Counted from the stretch's first letter, positions 1 through 10,992 are shown. The stretch: 64,000 nucleotides of DNA from Mucilaginibacter sp. OK098 (GCF_900142915.1 NZ_FRCM01000001.1:806001-870000); one strand, 5' to 3'. Numbers and translations: made by a program. The notes: generated by a model not told the origin, from the sequence alone.

Positions 1-1263
<1,263 letters not shown>

Positions 1264-1278
1264 GCGGAAAAACTATTT

Positions 1279-1330
1279 GGTCAGTGGTCACTAACATTTC
1301 ACAAATGCCCAATGACTACTGCCCAATGAC
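1279..1330. repeat. Heptad-word inverted repeat (GTCATTG/GGCAGTA words)
   Basis: Between metY and metX. The left arm has GTCA at 1280 and 1287. The right arm has TGCC/TGAC words at 1306, 1313, 1320 and 1327, exactly 7 nt apart. The arms are loosely complementary. The array ends about 11 nt before the chosen metX start and overlaps a spurious upstream extension of the metX frame. Confidence 0.7.
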
Positions 1331-1340
1331 TAAAATAATA

Positions 1341-2396
1341 ATGAACGCAGAAATATTTAAATACAACGGTCCCTTTGAACTTGAATCGGGCAAACAATTA
1401 AAAGAGCTTGAAATAGGTTTCCATACCTATGGAACGCTTAATAAAAACGCGGATAATGTAGTGTGGGTATGCCATGCCCTCACTGCAAATTCCGATGTTT
1501 TTGACTGGTGGAAAGGCTTGTTTGGTGATAATAATTATTTCAACCCCGATGAGCATTTTGTGGTATGTGCCAACATCCTGGGTTCGCCTTATGGTACCAG
1601 TAACCCGCTAAGTATAAATCCGGTAACAGGTCAGCCTTATTATCTTTCTTTTCCGGAATTTACGGTACGTGACATTGTTAAAGCACACAGCCTATTAGCT
1701 GAACATCTTGGTGTAAGAAACATTGAGATCCTTATCGGTGGTTCGCTTGGCGGTCAGCAGGCTGCTGAATGGGCAATTATCGAACCCGAGCGCATAAAAA
1801 ATCTTATCCTTATTGCCTCCAATGCAAAACATTCGCCATGGGGAATTGCATTTAATGAATCGCAGCGTTTGGCGATCAGCGCCGACCGTACATTCTATTC
1901 AAACTCACCTGATGGTGGGCAAAAAGGATTAAAGGCAGCAAGAAGCATTGCCCTGCTCTCCTACCGCAACTATAAAACATATTCCATCACTCAGCAGGAA
2001 GACGAAGATAACATTACCGGCGACTACAAAGCGGCATCGTACCAGAATTACCAGGGCGAAAAGCTGGTGAACCGTTACAATGCCTATAGCTATTGGTACC
2101 TGTCAAAAACTATGGACTCTCACAACGTGGGACGTAACAGGCATGGAGTTGAAAAAGCATTGAGCTTGATCAAAGCGCGTACATTGGTTATCGGTATAAA
2201 ATCGGATGTTTTATTTCCGATAGAAGAACAGCAATACCTGTTCAGGCATATTCCAAAATCAGCCTTTGCCGAACTGGATTCATTTTATGGGCATGATGGG
2301 TTTTTAATTGAAACAGAAGCATTAACAAACATAATTACATCATTTTTTAAAACAGATGTAAAAGGAAAAATTATTGAATTACAACGCACAGCGTAA
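1341..2396 (+). CDS. metX: Homoserine O-acetyltransferase
   Basis: Alpha/beta-hydrolase acyltransferase that activates homoserine with acetyl-CoA, supplying the substrate of the MetY just upstream. The nucleophile elbow is GGSLGGQQAAEW; the Asp is probably in IKSDVLFP and the His in FYGHDGFL, completing the triad. The open frame extends upstream to 1284, but that part runs through the heptad repeat, so the ATG at 1341 (MNAEIFKYNG) is chosen, giving 351 residues, normal for MetX. The stop codon overlaps the hom start by one base (TAATG), so the two are translationally coupled. There is no MetW next to it. It could in principle be a succinyltransferase, but the metY neighbour argues for acetyl. 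Confidence 0.93.
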   Translation: MNAEIFKYNGPFELESGKQLKELEIGFHTYGTLNKNADNVVWVCHALTANSDVFDWWKGLFGDNNYFNPDEHFVVCANILGSPYGTSNPLSINPVTGQPYYLSFPEFTVRDIVKAHSLLAEHLGVRNIEILIGGSLGGQQAAEWAIIEPERIKNLILIASNAKHSPWGIAFNESQRLAISADRTFYSNSPDGGQKGLKAARSIALLSYRNYKTYSITQQEDEDNITGDYKAASYQNYQGEKLVNRYNAYSYWYLSKTMDSHNVGRNRHGVEKALSLIKARTLVIGIKSDVLFPIEEQQYLFRHIPKSAFAELDSFYGHDGFLIETEALTNIITSFFKTDVKGKIIELQRTA

Positions 2397-3631
2397 TGAG
2401 TAAAAAACTAAACATAGGATTATTTGGCTTTGGCGTGGTTGGCCAGGGTTTATACGACATCATCAAAACAAAACACTTAAACCTGGAAATTGTAAAGATC
2501 GCCATAAAGGATGCGCATAAACAACGCTCACTCCCATCGCATTTATTTACAACCGAAAGGGATGAGCTGCTTAACAACCCGGAGATAAACACCATTGTTG
2601 AACTGATAAATGATACGGAAGCTGCATTTGAAATTGTTTCAAGGGCATTAAGTTCTGGTAAAAACGTTGTATCGGCCAGTAAAAAGATGATTGCGCTCCA
2701 TTTGGAAGAATTGATTGAGCTGCAGCATAAATACGGGACATCATTATTGTATGAAGGTTCAGTTTGCGGGAGTATCCCAATCATCCGTAACCTGGAAGAA
2801 TACTATGATAATGAATTGCTGCATTCAGTAAGCGGTATTTTTAATGGGTCATCAAACTACATACTTTCAAAAGGTTTTAATGAGGGTTTGGATTATGACA
2901 GCGCATTAAAACAGGCACAAGACCTTGGTTTTGCCGAAACAGACCCCACAAGTGATGTTGGCGGTTTTGATGCCAAATATAAATTGGTTATTGCCGCTGC
3001 ACATGCATATGGTGTAATTGTAAAGCCTGATGAGGTATTTAATTTAGGGATCCAAAATCTGTCGGCGCATGACCTTCAGTACGCCCGCGAAAAGAACCTT
3101 AAAATAAAGCTGGTTCCCGTAGCAAAAGAGCTTGATGACCAGCATGTAGCTCTATTTGTGCTGCCAAAGTTTGTTAACGATAAAGAGTTTTTATACAATG
3201 TTGAATACGAATACAATGGCGTAATTGTACAGGCGGCTTTTGCCGATCAGCAATTCTTTTTTGGTAAAGGTGCGGGCGGTCACCCTACTGGCTCTGCAGT
3301 ACTGTCAGACATTGCAGCGTTGCGGTATGATTATCAATATGAATATAAAAAGGCAAAAGAGCGCAAAGGCCTTAACTTTACCAATAATATCGAGCTGAAC
3401 ATATACTTGAGGTATGAGGATGAAAGCCTGGTTGAAGCTTTGGATTTTGTGCATATCCATGAGCGTTATTATTCAGGCAGTTACAAGTTTGTTATCGGGA
3501 AGATCAATCTTCAAAACCTGGTAGATAACCAGCAGCTTATAGCCAATAACAAAGCATTCGTAGCATTTGCCGACCAGCTTGCAGGCGTTAATTTGGCTAA
3601 AGAAGTTAAAGAGGCGGCCACGGCTTTATAA
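2396..3631 (+). CDS. hom: Homoserine dehydrogenase
   Basis: Reduces aspartate semialdehyde to homoserine, the shared precursor of methionine and threonine. The N-terminal Rossmann motif is GLFGFGVVGQGLY (residues ~8-20). The catalytic domain carries the family segment GIFNGSSNYIL and the ADPTSDVGGFDAKYK-like active-site stretch (here ETDPTSDVGGFDAKYK, with the catalytic Lys). At 411 residues it is a monofunctional enzyme without a fused aspartate kinase. The start overlaps the metX stop. With metY and metX it forms a homoserine-to-homocysteine unit. A terminator hairpin follows at 3665. Confidence 0.94.
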   Translation: MSKKLNIGLFGFGVVGQGLYDIIKTKHLNLEIVKIAIKDAHKQRSLPSHLFTTERDELLNNPEINTIVELINDTEAAFEIVSRALSSGKNVVSASKKMIALHLEELIELQHKYGTSLLYEGSVCGSIPIIRNLEEYYDNELLHSVSGIFNGSSNYILSKGFNEGLDYDSALKQAQDLGFAETDPTSDVGGFDAKYKLVIAAAHAYGVIVKPDEVFNLGIQNLSAHDLQYAREKNLKIKLVPVAKELDDQHVALFVLPKFVNDKEFLYNVEYEYNGVIVQAAFADQQFFFGKGAGGHPTGSAVLSDIAALRYDYQYEYKKAKERKGLNFTNNIELNIYLRYEDESLVEALDFVHIHERYYSGSYKFVIGKINLQNLVDNQQLIANNKAFVAFADQLAGVNLAKEVKEAATAL

Positions 3632-3664
3632 AGATTTTTTTTGTAGGTTTTATAGTTTTTAATC

Positions 3665-3687
3665 AGGCTCCATTATGGAGCCTTTTT
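3665..3687 (+). terminator. Rho-independent terminator after hom
   Basis: Stem AGGCTCC/GGAGCCT with a 5-nt loop (ATTAT) followed by TTTTT, 34 nt after the hom stop. Confidence 0.85.
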
Positions 3688-3708
3688 AATTTACTTCAAA
3701 TAGACGAC

Positions 3709-4200
3709 TCATGAAGTCTTTAAAATCCTGTAAATATCTTCACTTTCATAATATTTGTCGGCAATTACAGTGATAGGTAACCCAAAAGCTAATATTAAAG
3801 CCCCCAGGTTTTTCATAAAACCTACAACATTAAAAGGTTGGGAATGCACCTGGCTTAAAGGCAATACTAAAAGGTTCATAACTGCCCATATTATAATACC
3901 TGTAACTAACATTAATACAAACCTGAATTTTACAATGTTTATAAGCTTGTTATAGAATACAAAAAACAGAATTGTCCAGGTAAAAGCTATAAAATAGTGA
4001 AATAATACTCCGTAGTATATCATTTCATTGCCCGGTCCAAATGCTGCATTGCCAAAAACTCCGCTGGCTATAAATTTAAATATAACAGATGCCGGAACTT
4101 TATTATTAATAATTATAGCCAGCAGCGCATCCAATGAGCCTGTAAGCAGCCCTGTAAATAAAAACCAGGGCAATAATTTTTTTCTGTTTGCTTGTTCCAT
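3709..4200 (-). CDS. Four-helix membrane protein, unknown function
   Basis: 163 residues with about four hydrophobic segments (approximately residues 11-30, 60-85, 93-115 and 128-147) and a charged C-terminal tail. The segment GPGNEMIYYGVLFHYFIAF between helices 1 and 2 is distinctive. I do not recognise a named family with certainty; the layout resembles small YagU/DUF1440-like inner-membrane proteins, but this is a weak guess. ATG start. It converges on hom, with the hom terminator between them. Function unknown. Confidence 0.6.
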   Translation of the reverse strand: MEQANRKKLLPWFLFTGLLTGSLDALLAIIINNKVPASVIFKFIASGVFGNAAFGPGNEMIYYGVLFHYFIAFTWTILFFVFYNKLINIVKFRFVLMLVTGIIIWAVMNLLVLPLSQVHSQPFNVVGFMKNLGALILAFGLPITVIADKYYESEDIYRILKTS

Positions 4201-4313
4201 CGTGATAATTAATTAAAATGTTTATCAAATTTCACGAATGGCGGCAAAGCAAGCAATTCACAGCTTATGCATGTTGAAACAAGTTGGTACAAGATTTCCG
4301 GGAATCAATTAAA

Positions 4314-4342
4314 CAAAAAATCCCGCCTAAAATAGACGGGAT
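4314..4342 (-). terminator. Terminator for the lptD-cinA-E2 unit
   Basis: Read on the minus strand, an ATCCCGtC/GgCGGGAT stem is followed by TTTTTTG. It lies about 50 nt after the stop of the acyltransferase gene, so it probably ends that operon. Confidence 0.75.
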
Positions 4343-4359
4343 GTAATATTTCTTTTCGA

Positions 4360-4388
4360 CAACTCCCCCTTTAGGGGGTTGGGGGGCA
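4360..4388. repeat. CTCCCCCTTTAGGGGG palindromic element
   Basis: Contains the short palindrome CCCCCTTTAGGGGG followed by a G-rich tail (TTGGGGGGC). A related element is at 35155-35213. It abuts the stop of the E2 gene. Sequences of this type are common between genes in Sphingobacteriaceae as I recall; I cannot verify that here. Confidence 0.55.
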
Positions 4389-4391
4389 AGG

Positions 4392-6005
4392 CTAAATATC
4401 CCTGTCAGTTTCCCAGTTTTCAAGATAATCAGCCACACGTCTTACAAATGATCCACCCAAAGCGCCATCAACTACGCGGTGATCATATGATAATGATAAG
4501 AACATCATATGGCGAATCCCGATCATGTCACCCTGTAAAGTTTCGATTACTGCAGGCTTTTTCTTAATTGCGCCAACAGCTAAAATAGCTACTTGAGGCT
4601 GGTTTATTATAGGCGTACCCATAACATTACCGAATGAGCCAACATTGGTTATGGTAAATGTACCGCCCTGAACATCATCAGGTTTAAGCTTATTGGTGCG
4701 GGCACGGTTTGCAAGGTCATTAACCGCTTTGGTAAGCCCTATCAGGTTTAACTCATCGGCCTTTTTAATAACCGGAACTATCAGGTTCCCGCTTGGCAAA
4801 GCTGTTGCCATGCTGATGTTGATATCTTTCTTCTTTATTATCTGTGTGCCATTTACCTGGACGTTGATCATCGGCAGGTCTTTTATGGCTCTTACAACAG
4901 CTTCAATAAATATAGGTGTAAATGTTATCTTCTCCCCTTCGCGTTTTTCAAAGCTCGATTTTATTCTTTCGCGCCATAAAACAAGGTTGGTTACATCGGC
5001 TTCAACAAACGAAGTAACGTGTGGCGAAGTATGCTTGCTCATCACCATATGATCGGCAATTAAGCGGCGCATCCTGTCCATTTCAATTATTTCATCGCCA
5101 CCAGACATTGATACGCCTTTTGGCGTTTTATTTTCTGCAAGCTCCTGGGCAGCTGGTTGAGGTGCAGGAGGAGCAATAGGTTCAGGACGTGGTACTTCTG
5201 CAACAGGTTCCGGTATTGCCGCTTCCGCAACAGGAGCAGCTGTAACTATAGGCGCAACAGGAATATTTACGGCTTCAGGAGCAACCGGCTCAGCGCTTTT
5301 TTGTGATGCCAGTGCAGGCTGCACTCTTTGCTGAACATACAATAACAGGTCATCTTTCGTTAACCGGCCTTCGGCGCCCGTACCAGGGATCTGATCAAGC
5401 TCCACATTGCTGATACCTTCCTGTGCGGCAATATTTTTTACCAAAGGCGAATAAAAACGAAGCCCGTTCTTAGCGGCCTCATCTGTTTTATCTTCTGCCT
5501 TTTGTTCCAACTGTTGGATATACGGAACAGGTTCGGCATAATTTTTTACTGATTCGGCAAATACCTGTGGTTTTGGTTCTTCAGCTTGTTTTATTTCAGG
5601 CTGAGGAACGGGTGCGCTATACACAGGTGCCGGTGGTGGCGTATGCTGAACAACGGGGGGCTTAGCCTCTTCTACCGGTTGAGGTATTCGTTGAGTTACA
5701 ACAGGCTGTACCGGAGCTTGATGGAATGTAGCCGCAGCCGGCTCTTCTTTAACTTCTTCGGGTTCATCGGTTTCAATTATTGCAATAACTGCACCAACCT
5801 TAACCACATCATTATCCTTATAAAGCCGTTCGGCTAATTTGCCCGATACCGGAGATGGAACATCCGAGTCTACTTTATCGGTGGCAATTTCCATTACTGT
5901 TTCATCGGCTTCTATATAATCTCCCGGGTTTTTAGTCCACTTGATTATAGTTGCCTCTTCAACACTTTCGCCCATTTTTGGCAGCAACAGTTTATATTTA
6001 GCCAT
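4392..6005 (-). CDS. 2-oxo acid dehydrogenase dihydrolipoamide acyltransferase (E2)
   Basis: Core subunit of a 2-oxo acid dehydrogenase complex. The N-terminal lipoyl domain has the acceptor Lys44 in ATDKVDS. A long Pro/Ala/Glu-rich linker follows (~residues 90-180), then an E3-binding domain (YSPLVKNIAAQEG to GTGAEGRLTKDDL), a second linker, and the catalytic domain with the active-site motif SYDHRVVDGALGG near the C-terminus. A TTG codon six bases upstream extends the frame, but the ATG at 6005 (MAKYKLLLPKMGES) matches the family. No E1 or E3 gene is in view. The substrate (branched-chain acids, pyruvate or 2-oxoglutarate) cannot be told from sequence alone; standalone Bacteroidota E2s of this type are usually called branched-chain. 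Lies 43 nt after cinA. Confidence 0.92.
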   Translation of the reverse strand: MAKYKLLLPKMGESVEEATIIKWTKNPGDYIEADETVMEIATDKVDSDVPSPVSGKLAERLYKDNDVVKVGAVIAIIETDEPEEVKEEPAAATFHQAPVQPVVTQRIPQPVEEAKPPVVQHTPPPAPVYSAPVPQPEIKQAEEPKPQVFAESVKNYAEPVPYIQQLEQKAEDKTDEAAKNGLRFYSPLVKNIAAQEGISNVELDQIPGTGAEGRLTKDDLLLYVQQRVQPALASQKSAEPVAPEAVNIPVAPIVTAAPVAEAAIPEPVAEVPRPEPIAPPAPQPAAQELAENKTPKGVSMSGGDEIIEMDRMRRLIADHMVMSKHTSPHVTSFVEADVTNLVLWRERIKSSFEKREGEKITFTPIFIEAVVRAIKDLPMINVQVNGTQIIKKKDINISMATALPSGNLIVPVIKKADELNLIGLTKAVNDLANRARTNKLKPDDVQGGTFTITNVGSFGNVMGTPIINQPQVAILAVGAIKKKPAVIETLQGDMIGIRHMMFLSLSYDHRVVDGALGGSFVRRVADYLENWETDRDI

Positions 6006-6048
6006 AGACAATATATAGATTAAAGGCCAAAATTAGCTGATTTTATCG

Positions 6049-7296
6049 TTATTTTCCAGAATTGTGAAGTAAAGTATTCAACATATTTAAGGCTGAAATT
6101 GCAGTCCTTTCGATGTTTTGACGGCGTTTATTCCCAAATGTTAATTTCTTTACGATGGTTTTGTTGAGAGAGGCCACTGCAATCCACACGGTACCGACGG
6201 GTTTATCAGGCGTTCCTCCGTCAGGCCCGGCAATGCCGGTAACAGCCAGGGCATAATCCGATTTAAAATTGTGCAAAGCGCCTAAAACCATTTCGGTGGC
6301 TGTTTCTTCGCTTACAGCTCCAAATTTCGCCAAAGTCTCTTTTTTTACGCCCAAAATACTTTCCTTTAATTCGTACGAATAGGAAACTGCCCCGCCAAAA
6401 AATACTTTTGATGAGCCTGCATGCTGGGTAATTAAATGTGAAATGTATCCACCTGTACAGCTTTCGGCAACTGACAGCGTGAGGTTATTCTCCGCCATAT
6501 AATTTAATATGGCCTTTTCTATTGATATATCTTCTTCAGCAGCTACAACATTGGCAACACGTTCAACTATTTTAGTTGCAAATTCATTTATTTTATTTCT
6601 TACAACAGCTTCATCTTCGCCATATCCGCTAAGCCTTAACCTTACCTGGCCAAGCTTTGGCAAATACGCCAGCTTAATGAACGATGGTAAAGTGTCTTCA
6701 ATGTCAGCTATCTGTTCAGCCAGGTATGATTCTCCTTCCCCTACTGTTAAAATGGTTTTGTGAATAATTACGGGTAACTTTAACGATGATTTAAGTTTTG
6801 GGATCACCTCATCTTCCATCATGTACATCATTTCGTGCGGTACACCCGGCATCGAAACATAAATTTTACTTTTTTCATTAAACCACATTCCCGGGGCTGT
6901 GCCGTTTTTATTGAGTATCACTTCACAGTTCTCAGGTACTTGCGCCTGCAACCGGTTTACTTCCAGCATAGGCCTGTTATAACGCGAAAAAATATTTAAC
7001 ACATTATCCAAAGCATCCTTATTCTCAACCAGCTTAACATTAAAGTATTCGGCAATCGTTTTTTTTGTGATATCATCCCTGGTGGGCCCAAGCCCGCCGG
7101 TTATCAAAATAATATCTGCCCGGCCAGCTGCTTCTTTAAGCGCAGTTAAGATATGCTCCCTGTCATCAGATACCGAAGAGATCTGTTTTATACGAATCCC
7201 GATATCATTGAGCTGCCCGGCCATCCAGGCTGAATTGGTATCAACAATTTGCCCTATAAGTATTTCGTCCCCTATTGTTATTATTTCTGCAAGCAT
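6049..7296 (-). CDS. cinA: CinA-like protein: molybdopterin-binding domain fused to NMN amidohydrolase
   Basis: The N-terminal MoaB/Mog-like domain has ITGGLGPTRDDITKK. The C-terminal PncC domain has SVAESCTGGYISHL and VTGIAGPDGGTPDKPVG, typical of nicotinamide mononucleotide deamidase, which recycles NMN produced by DNA ligase. The full length of 415 residues matches two-domain CinA. ATG start, 2 nt after the lptD stop, so probably in the same transcript as lptD and the E2 gene. The 'competence/damage-inducible' name is historical; the supported activity is pyridine nucleotide salvage. Confidence 0.93.
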   Translation of the reverse strand: MLAEIITIGDEILIGQIVDTNSAWMAGQLNDIGIRIKQISSVSDDREHILTALKEAAGRADIILITGGLGPTRDDITKKTIAEYFNVKLVENKDALDNVLNIFSRYNRPMLEVNRLQAQVPENCEVILNKNGTAPGMWFNEKSKIYVSMPGVPHEMMYMMEDEVIPKLKSSLKLPVIIHKTILTVGEGESYLAEQIADIEDTLPSFIKLAYLPKLGQVRLRLSGYGEDEAVVRNKINEFATKIVERVANVVAAEEDISIEKAILNYMAENNLTLSVAESCTGGYISHLITQHAGSSKVFFGGAVSYSYELKESILGVKKETLAKFGAVSEETATEMVLGALHNFKSDYALAVTGIAGPDGGTPDKPVGTVWIAVASLNKTIVKKLTFGNKRRQNIERTAISALNMLNTLLHNSGK

Positions 7297-7298
7297 TA

Positions 7299-10037
7299 TT
7301 AATTGCCGTTAAAATATGAACTGCTTGTGTAATCGCTTCTCTTACTTAGTTTTAAATCCTGTAAAATGGCTGCTTTTACTTTTAATGTAACGTTGTATGA
7401 TTTATAGATTCCAAACGGAACCCATTGTACGTTCAGGTCCCAGCAATGAAGGTCTCTGTAAATTGAAAATGAGCTTATAGCCAGCTTATGCGCCCGGATA
7501 TCATAATTGGTATTATACTGAACTTTCCACTTTGAGGTTAAGTTAACATCACCGCTCAGCATAATTGTGTTGGTTGTATTGGTATTGATAATGTTATTAT
7601 TATAACTGAAATTATAATTGAACGATAAGTTCCACGGTACATTAAAATCTACATACGCACTTGGATCACTGTTTATAAATGCCAGTTTTTGGGCTTGTTG
7701 CGGATTAATGGTTTGCAGCGTACTATTTGGTAATACAGGCGCATGGGGCTTAAATGATGTTGAGTTTAAACTGCCGCTCATTGAAAAGCTGATAGTTGTA
7801 AGCTGCGGAAGCCTTCCATCCTGGAAAGTATACCGGTTTATTTCGTGTGTGTAGCGCTGGATCTGCCCATTTGAAATGGTATCAAGCACTTGTGTTACAT
7901 ATGGATTTAATGAACCATATAAGCTAAGATTGACCTTTTGATTTAATATAGCAGTGTGAGCCGAGAACGAAATAGGTGAAAGCCTGAGCGAGTCCTGTGC
8001 AAAATTGTAAAAAGTTGAAAATGAAAATCCATCAAGTATATTTACTTTCCTTGCCTTGCCTGATGTATCGGTAGTTTTAGGCTTCAACTTCATTTGAATA
8101 GTATTGTCAAGGTTAAAACTTATCCCTGCCTGCTTTCCGGGAGAGGGGAAACCATCAGGAAAAATGGAATAAGTACTACTTTTAACAGGGAATGGTATAG
8201 CGGCATTGCTTACTATTGTTTTGTAGTATCCAAAGCTGGGATCAGAAAAATCAGGATTGTAATTGAAGCTGATCGTAGGTGTCATTACGTGCCTTATGGC
8301 AACTATATTTCCCTTTTTAAAGTTTATTGTACTGTAAATTTTTGTTGATAAACCACTACTGAAATTGTAAGAGCCTGCTCTTTTAAATCCACTTATGGTG
8401 TCACGTACAGGCTGAGTTGGATCAATGATAGTACCATCTGCATTAACTCCCCCACGTACATACTTTTCTCTTATTGTTTGTAAATACCAATGTTCGGTAT
8501 AGTTAACAGAGCTGCTAAATTGAAAATACTTGAATACATTTAAACTTAAGCCCACCGGAATTTGGTGTACAGCGCGGCTTTGTAATCTTTTTGCCAAAGT
8601 GGTGCTTTTAAATAGCTCTGCTTCGGGTACATTGTCAACCTCATTAGTAGCTTGCAGGCTATAGCTCACAGTTATTTTTTGATACCATTTTTGATCTCCT
8701 ACCCTGTCTTTTGAATCAAAGGGACTTATAGATGCCATTGTAAAGCTCAGCGTAGGTAATTGCAGGGTTACTGTTTTATTAGTAAGGTCCTGGCTGTGTG
8801 ATAAGCCCAAACTTAAGTTAAACGGAGTTCCCTGCCATGTTTTACTATAATTTATAGATGAGCGTAAATTGTTTTGGGTAAGCGAATTAATATTGTAGCC
8901 ATTTTGAGCAGGATTATTTCGATAATAAGTTGATGTACCCGCGTTTACCGAGGCACTGAAAGTGCTTCCGGGGTTTGCATTCGGATCCTGGCTGTGTGAC
9001 CAGGTAACATTAAAATCTTTTTGTGCCGGGTCGCCTTCTAATCCATAATTATGCGATCCATAGCTTAATGATACGGTACCACCATATTTATACCTTTTTA
9101 AATAATGTGCTGTAGTATTTAATTCATACGATCCTTTTGAATAAACTGTTCCGGTGTTGGTTAAATCCAGGTAATCACTAATGCCAATATAGTAACCAAA
9201 GTTTCTGAGGTAAAAACCAAGCTTCTGATCCTCGCCAAAAGTAGGAATTATAACACCTGATGCACGGGTATCAGGCTTTGGGAAGAAGCCAAAAGGGATG
9301 GCCAACGGAAGTGGGATCCCCTCAATTTCAAGATATGCCGGTCCGGATATGATCCGGTTCTTCTCGCCGATGCCTTTTGTTATTACTATTCCAAAATGTG
9401 TGTAAGGCTGTGGTAAATCACATGTGCTAAAGGTAGTATTGCGGTAGGCTACCTCTGTTTCATTTAATTTTTTGACCTCTCCGCCCGATAAGAAATTCCC
9501 ATCCTGCTCTGATGCCGGGTTAAAAACCCTGCCCTTTTTAGTTTTATAATTAAAGAGTAAGGAGTCAGATTCAACGGGTTTATCCTTACTTTGTTTGGAA
9601 ATGGGCCTCCCCACATATCTTTTGGTTATGGGGTCAGTACTTCCTTTGGCAAATATCAGGTGATTTTTTTGGTCGAGCCTTATATAGTCGGCATCCAGCT
9701 CAAAATCTTCATAAGTTACGCGGGCCCTGCCATATAAATAGGTAATATCGTGAACTTTATCTGTAATTACTGAATCTTCTGCATGTGACGTTACCTGCGA
9801 TTGCAAACCACCATTTGAACCCTTTTTAGTGGTGTCATTTTTCGCGGTTGCATTTTTTGTGCCCGGCTTTGCCTTAGATTTTTTACCTTTAGTAAGTTTT
9901 GGAGTTACTGTCGTATCAGATTTTTTAATTGTATCCGTTTGTAGTACATAGCAATAGATACTAAGGGGCCGTGATGAAGCCATCACATTTGCCATTAAAG
10001 TTATTGCAATAAGAAAAAATAGACTTATGAATTTCAA
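7299..10037 (-). CDS. lptD: Putative LPS assembly outer-membrane protein LptD
   Basis: 912 residues. A signal-peptide-like N-terminus (MKFISLFFLIAITLMANVMA) is followed by a Lys/Thr-rich linker, an OstA/LptA-like domain (~90-200; GRARVTYEDFELDADYI) and a long beta-strand-rich C-terminal barrel (~230-910) with IPFGFFPKPDTRASG, the form seen in Bacteroidota LptD. It should insert lipopolysaccharide into the outer leaflet. The frame starts at TTG 10037; the first in-frame ATG at 9995 would cut the hydrophobic segment, so I keep TTG. Divergent from the amidase gene, followed 2 nt later by cinA. No lptE is seen nearby. Confidence 0.85.
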   Translation of the reverse strand: MKFISLFFLIAITLMANVMASSRPLSIYCYVLQTDTIKKSDTTVTPKLTKGKKSKAKPGTKNATAKNDTTKKGSNGGLQSQVTSHAEDSVITDKVHDITYLYGRARVTYEDFELDADYIRLDQKNHLIFAKGSTDPITKRYVGRPISKQSKDKPVESDSLLFNYKTKKGRVFNPASEQDGNFLSGGEVKKLNETEVAYRNTTFSTCDLPQPYTHFGIVITKGIGEKNRIISGPAYLEIEGIPLPLAIPFGFFPKPDTRASGVIIPTFGEDQKLGFYLRNFGYYIGISDYLDLTNTGTVYSKGSYELNTTAHYLKRYKYGGTVSLSYGSHNYGLEGDPAQKDFNVTWSHSQDPNANPGSTFSASVNAGTSTYYRNNPAQNGYNINSLTQNNLRSSINYSKTWQGTPFNLSLGLSHSQDLTNKTVTLQLPTLSFTMASISPFDSKDRVGDQKWYQKITVSYSLQATNEVDNVPEAELFKSTTLAKRLQSRAVHQIPVGLSLNVFKYFQFSSSVNYTEHWYLQTIREKYVRGGVNADGTIIDPTQPVRDTISGFKRAGSYNFSSGLSTKIYSTINFKKGNIVAIRHVMTPTISFNYNPDFSDPSFGYYKTIVSNAAIPFPVKSSTYSIFPDGFPSPGKQAGISFNLDNTIQMKLKPKTTDTSGKARKVNILDGFSFSTFYNFAQDSLRLSPISFSAHTAILNQKVNLSLYGSLNPYVTQVLDTISNGQIQRYTHEINRYTFQDGRLPQLTTISFSMSGSLNSTSFKPHAPVLPNSTLQTINPQQAQKLAFINSDPSAYVDFNVPWNLSFNYNFSYNNNIINTNTTNTIMLSGDVNLTSKWKVQYNTNYDIRAHKLAISSFSIYRDLHCWDLNVQWVPFGIYKSYNVTLKVKAAILQDLKLSKRSDYTSSSYFNGN

Positions 10038-10053
10038 AATTGATTATGAATAG

Positions 10054-10089
10054 TATTTTTGCAGATATAGTTAACAGCGTTCAAAAATA
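10054..10089. promoter_or_regulatory. Back-to-back -7 elements for lptD and the amidase
   Basis: TATTTTTG (the Bacteroidota TAnnTTTG box) is at 10054-10061 on the plus strand, 28 nt before the amidase ATG. Another TATTTTTG is at 10089-10082 on the minus strand, about 44 nt before the lptD TTG. No clear -33 TTTG is seen for either. The lptD box ends directly at the amidase start codon. Confidence 0.55.
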
Positions 10090-10992
10090 ATGAAAAATAA
10101 GGCATTGAAAAGATTGATTTACGGTTTATCGTTTTTACTTACAACTTTACCCGTTTTTTCTTTTGCAATAAGTTCACCGGAAAAACAGGATACCATTGTC
10201 AATAATGGCTATAAAGTTAAAACCATTATTGTTGATGCCGGTCATGGTGGCCAGCACTCAGGTGTAGGCCATTTTTCTCCTGGTGCATCGGGTTCCTATT
10301 CCAATGAGAGAACAGTAACGCTTGCTATAGCATTTAAATTGCAAAAAGCGATAGAAAAAGAGTTAGAAGGCGTAAAAGTTGTTATGACCCGTTCAACTGA
10401 AGATGATGTTGCGTGGCAAAAACGCGCTGATATTGCAAATGCTAATAAAGGAGACCTTTTTATCTCACTGCATTGTAATTCATTACCAGGCAGGCGCATC
10501 CGCGAGGTAGTTGGCCATAAACATCATAAACCTGTTTACAGGACTACCGAAGTCGCCGACCGTTCTGGCAAAGGCGTTTTGCTGCTGGTTTATGGTTTTC
10601 ATCGCAGTAAAGAAGAAGAAAAAGCCATCAAAGAAAACCTGATTGAAGATGATACGGAGATGAATACCAATCCGGACCCCAATGATCCGGAATCAATAAT
10701 CCTGATGAACGAATATAAGCGCAAATACCGCAAGCAAAGTATCCATTTGGCGGAATTACTTAATACTGAGTTTACTGAAACTGATGGCAGGCATAGTGAT
10801 GGCATTAGGGAGCAGGGCATATTGGTATTATGCCATAGCGCTATGCCGGCTGTGCTTGTTGAAACAGGCTATATTAATAACCCGGATGATGAGGCCTATC
10901 TGAATTCAGAAAATGGCCAGAATGAAATTGTGGCATCAATAGTAAGAGCCATCATAAACTATAAAGCCGGTGTAGAACAAGCGTCCCAATAA
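10090..10992 (+). CDS. N-acetylmuramoyl-L-alanine amidase (Amidase_3, AmiC type)
   Basis: Zinc amidase that cleaves peptide stems from peptidoglycan. N-terminal signal peptide (~1-26, ending FSFA). The catalytic domain shows zinc ligands in DAGHGG, the Glu of SNERT and the His of FISLHCNS, and the catalytic Glu in VLVETGYINN. An insert of about 90 residues (~150-230, rich in Lys and Glu) separates the LHCN motif from the last helix region, where related enzymes carry a regulatory insert. 300 residues. Downstream MlaD and divergent LptD place it in an envelope cluster. ATG start; -7 box at 10054. Confidence 0.92.
   Translation: MKNKALKRLIYGLSFLLTTLPVFSFAISSPEKQDTIVNNGYKVKTIIVDAGHGGQHSGVGHFSPGASGSYSNERTVTLAIAFKLQKAIEKELEGVKVVMTRSTEDDVAWQKRADIANANKGDLFISLHCNSLPGRRIREVVGHKHHKPVYRTTEVADRSGKGVLLLVYGFHRSKEEEKAIKENLIEDDTEMNTNPDPNDPESIILMNEYKRKYRKQSIHLAELLNTEFTETDGRHSDGIREQGILVLCHSAMPAVLVETGYINNPDDEAYLNSENGQNEIVASIVRAIINYKAGVEQASQ

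Noticed and set aside
1284..1340. N-terminal extensions of metX, folD (23157) and recQ (31000)
   Set aside because: Each extension runs through repeat sequence or starts at TTG in non-conserved sequence; internal ATG codons match family N-termini.
4392..6005. Assigning the E2 as pyruvate- or 2-oxoglutarate-specific (aceF/sucB)
   Set aside because: No E1 neighbour and no substrate-diagnostic residue that I can defend; left generic.
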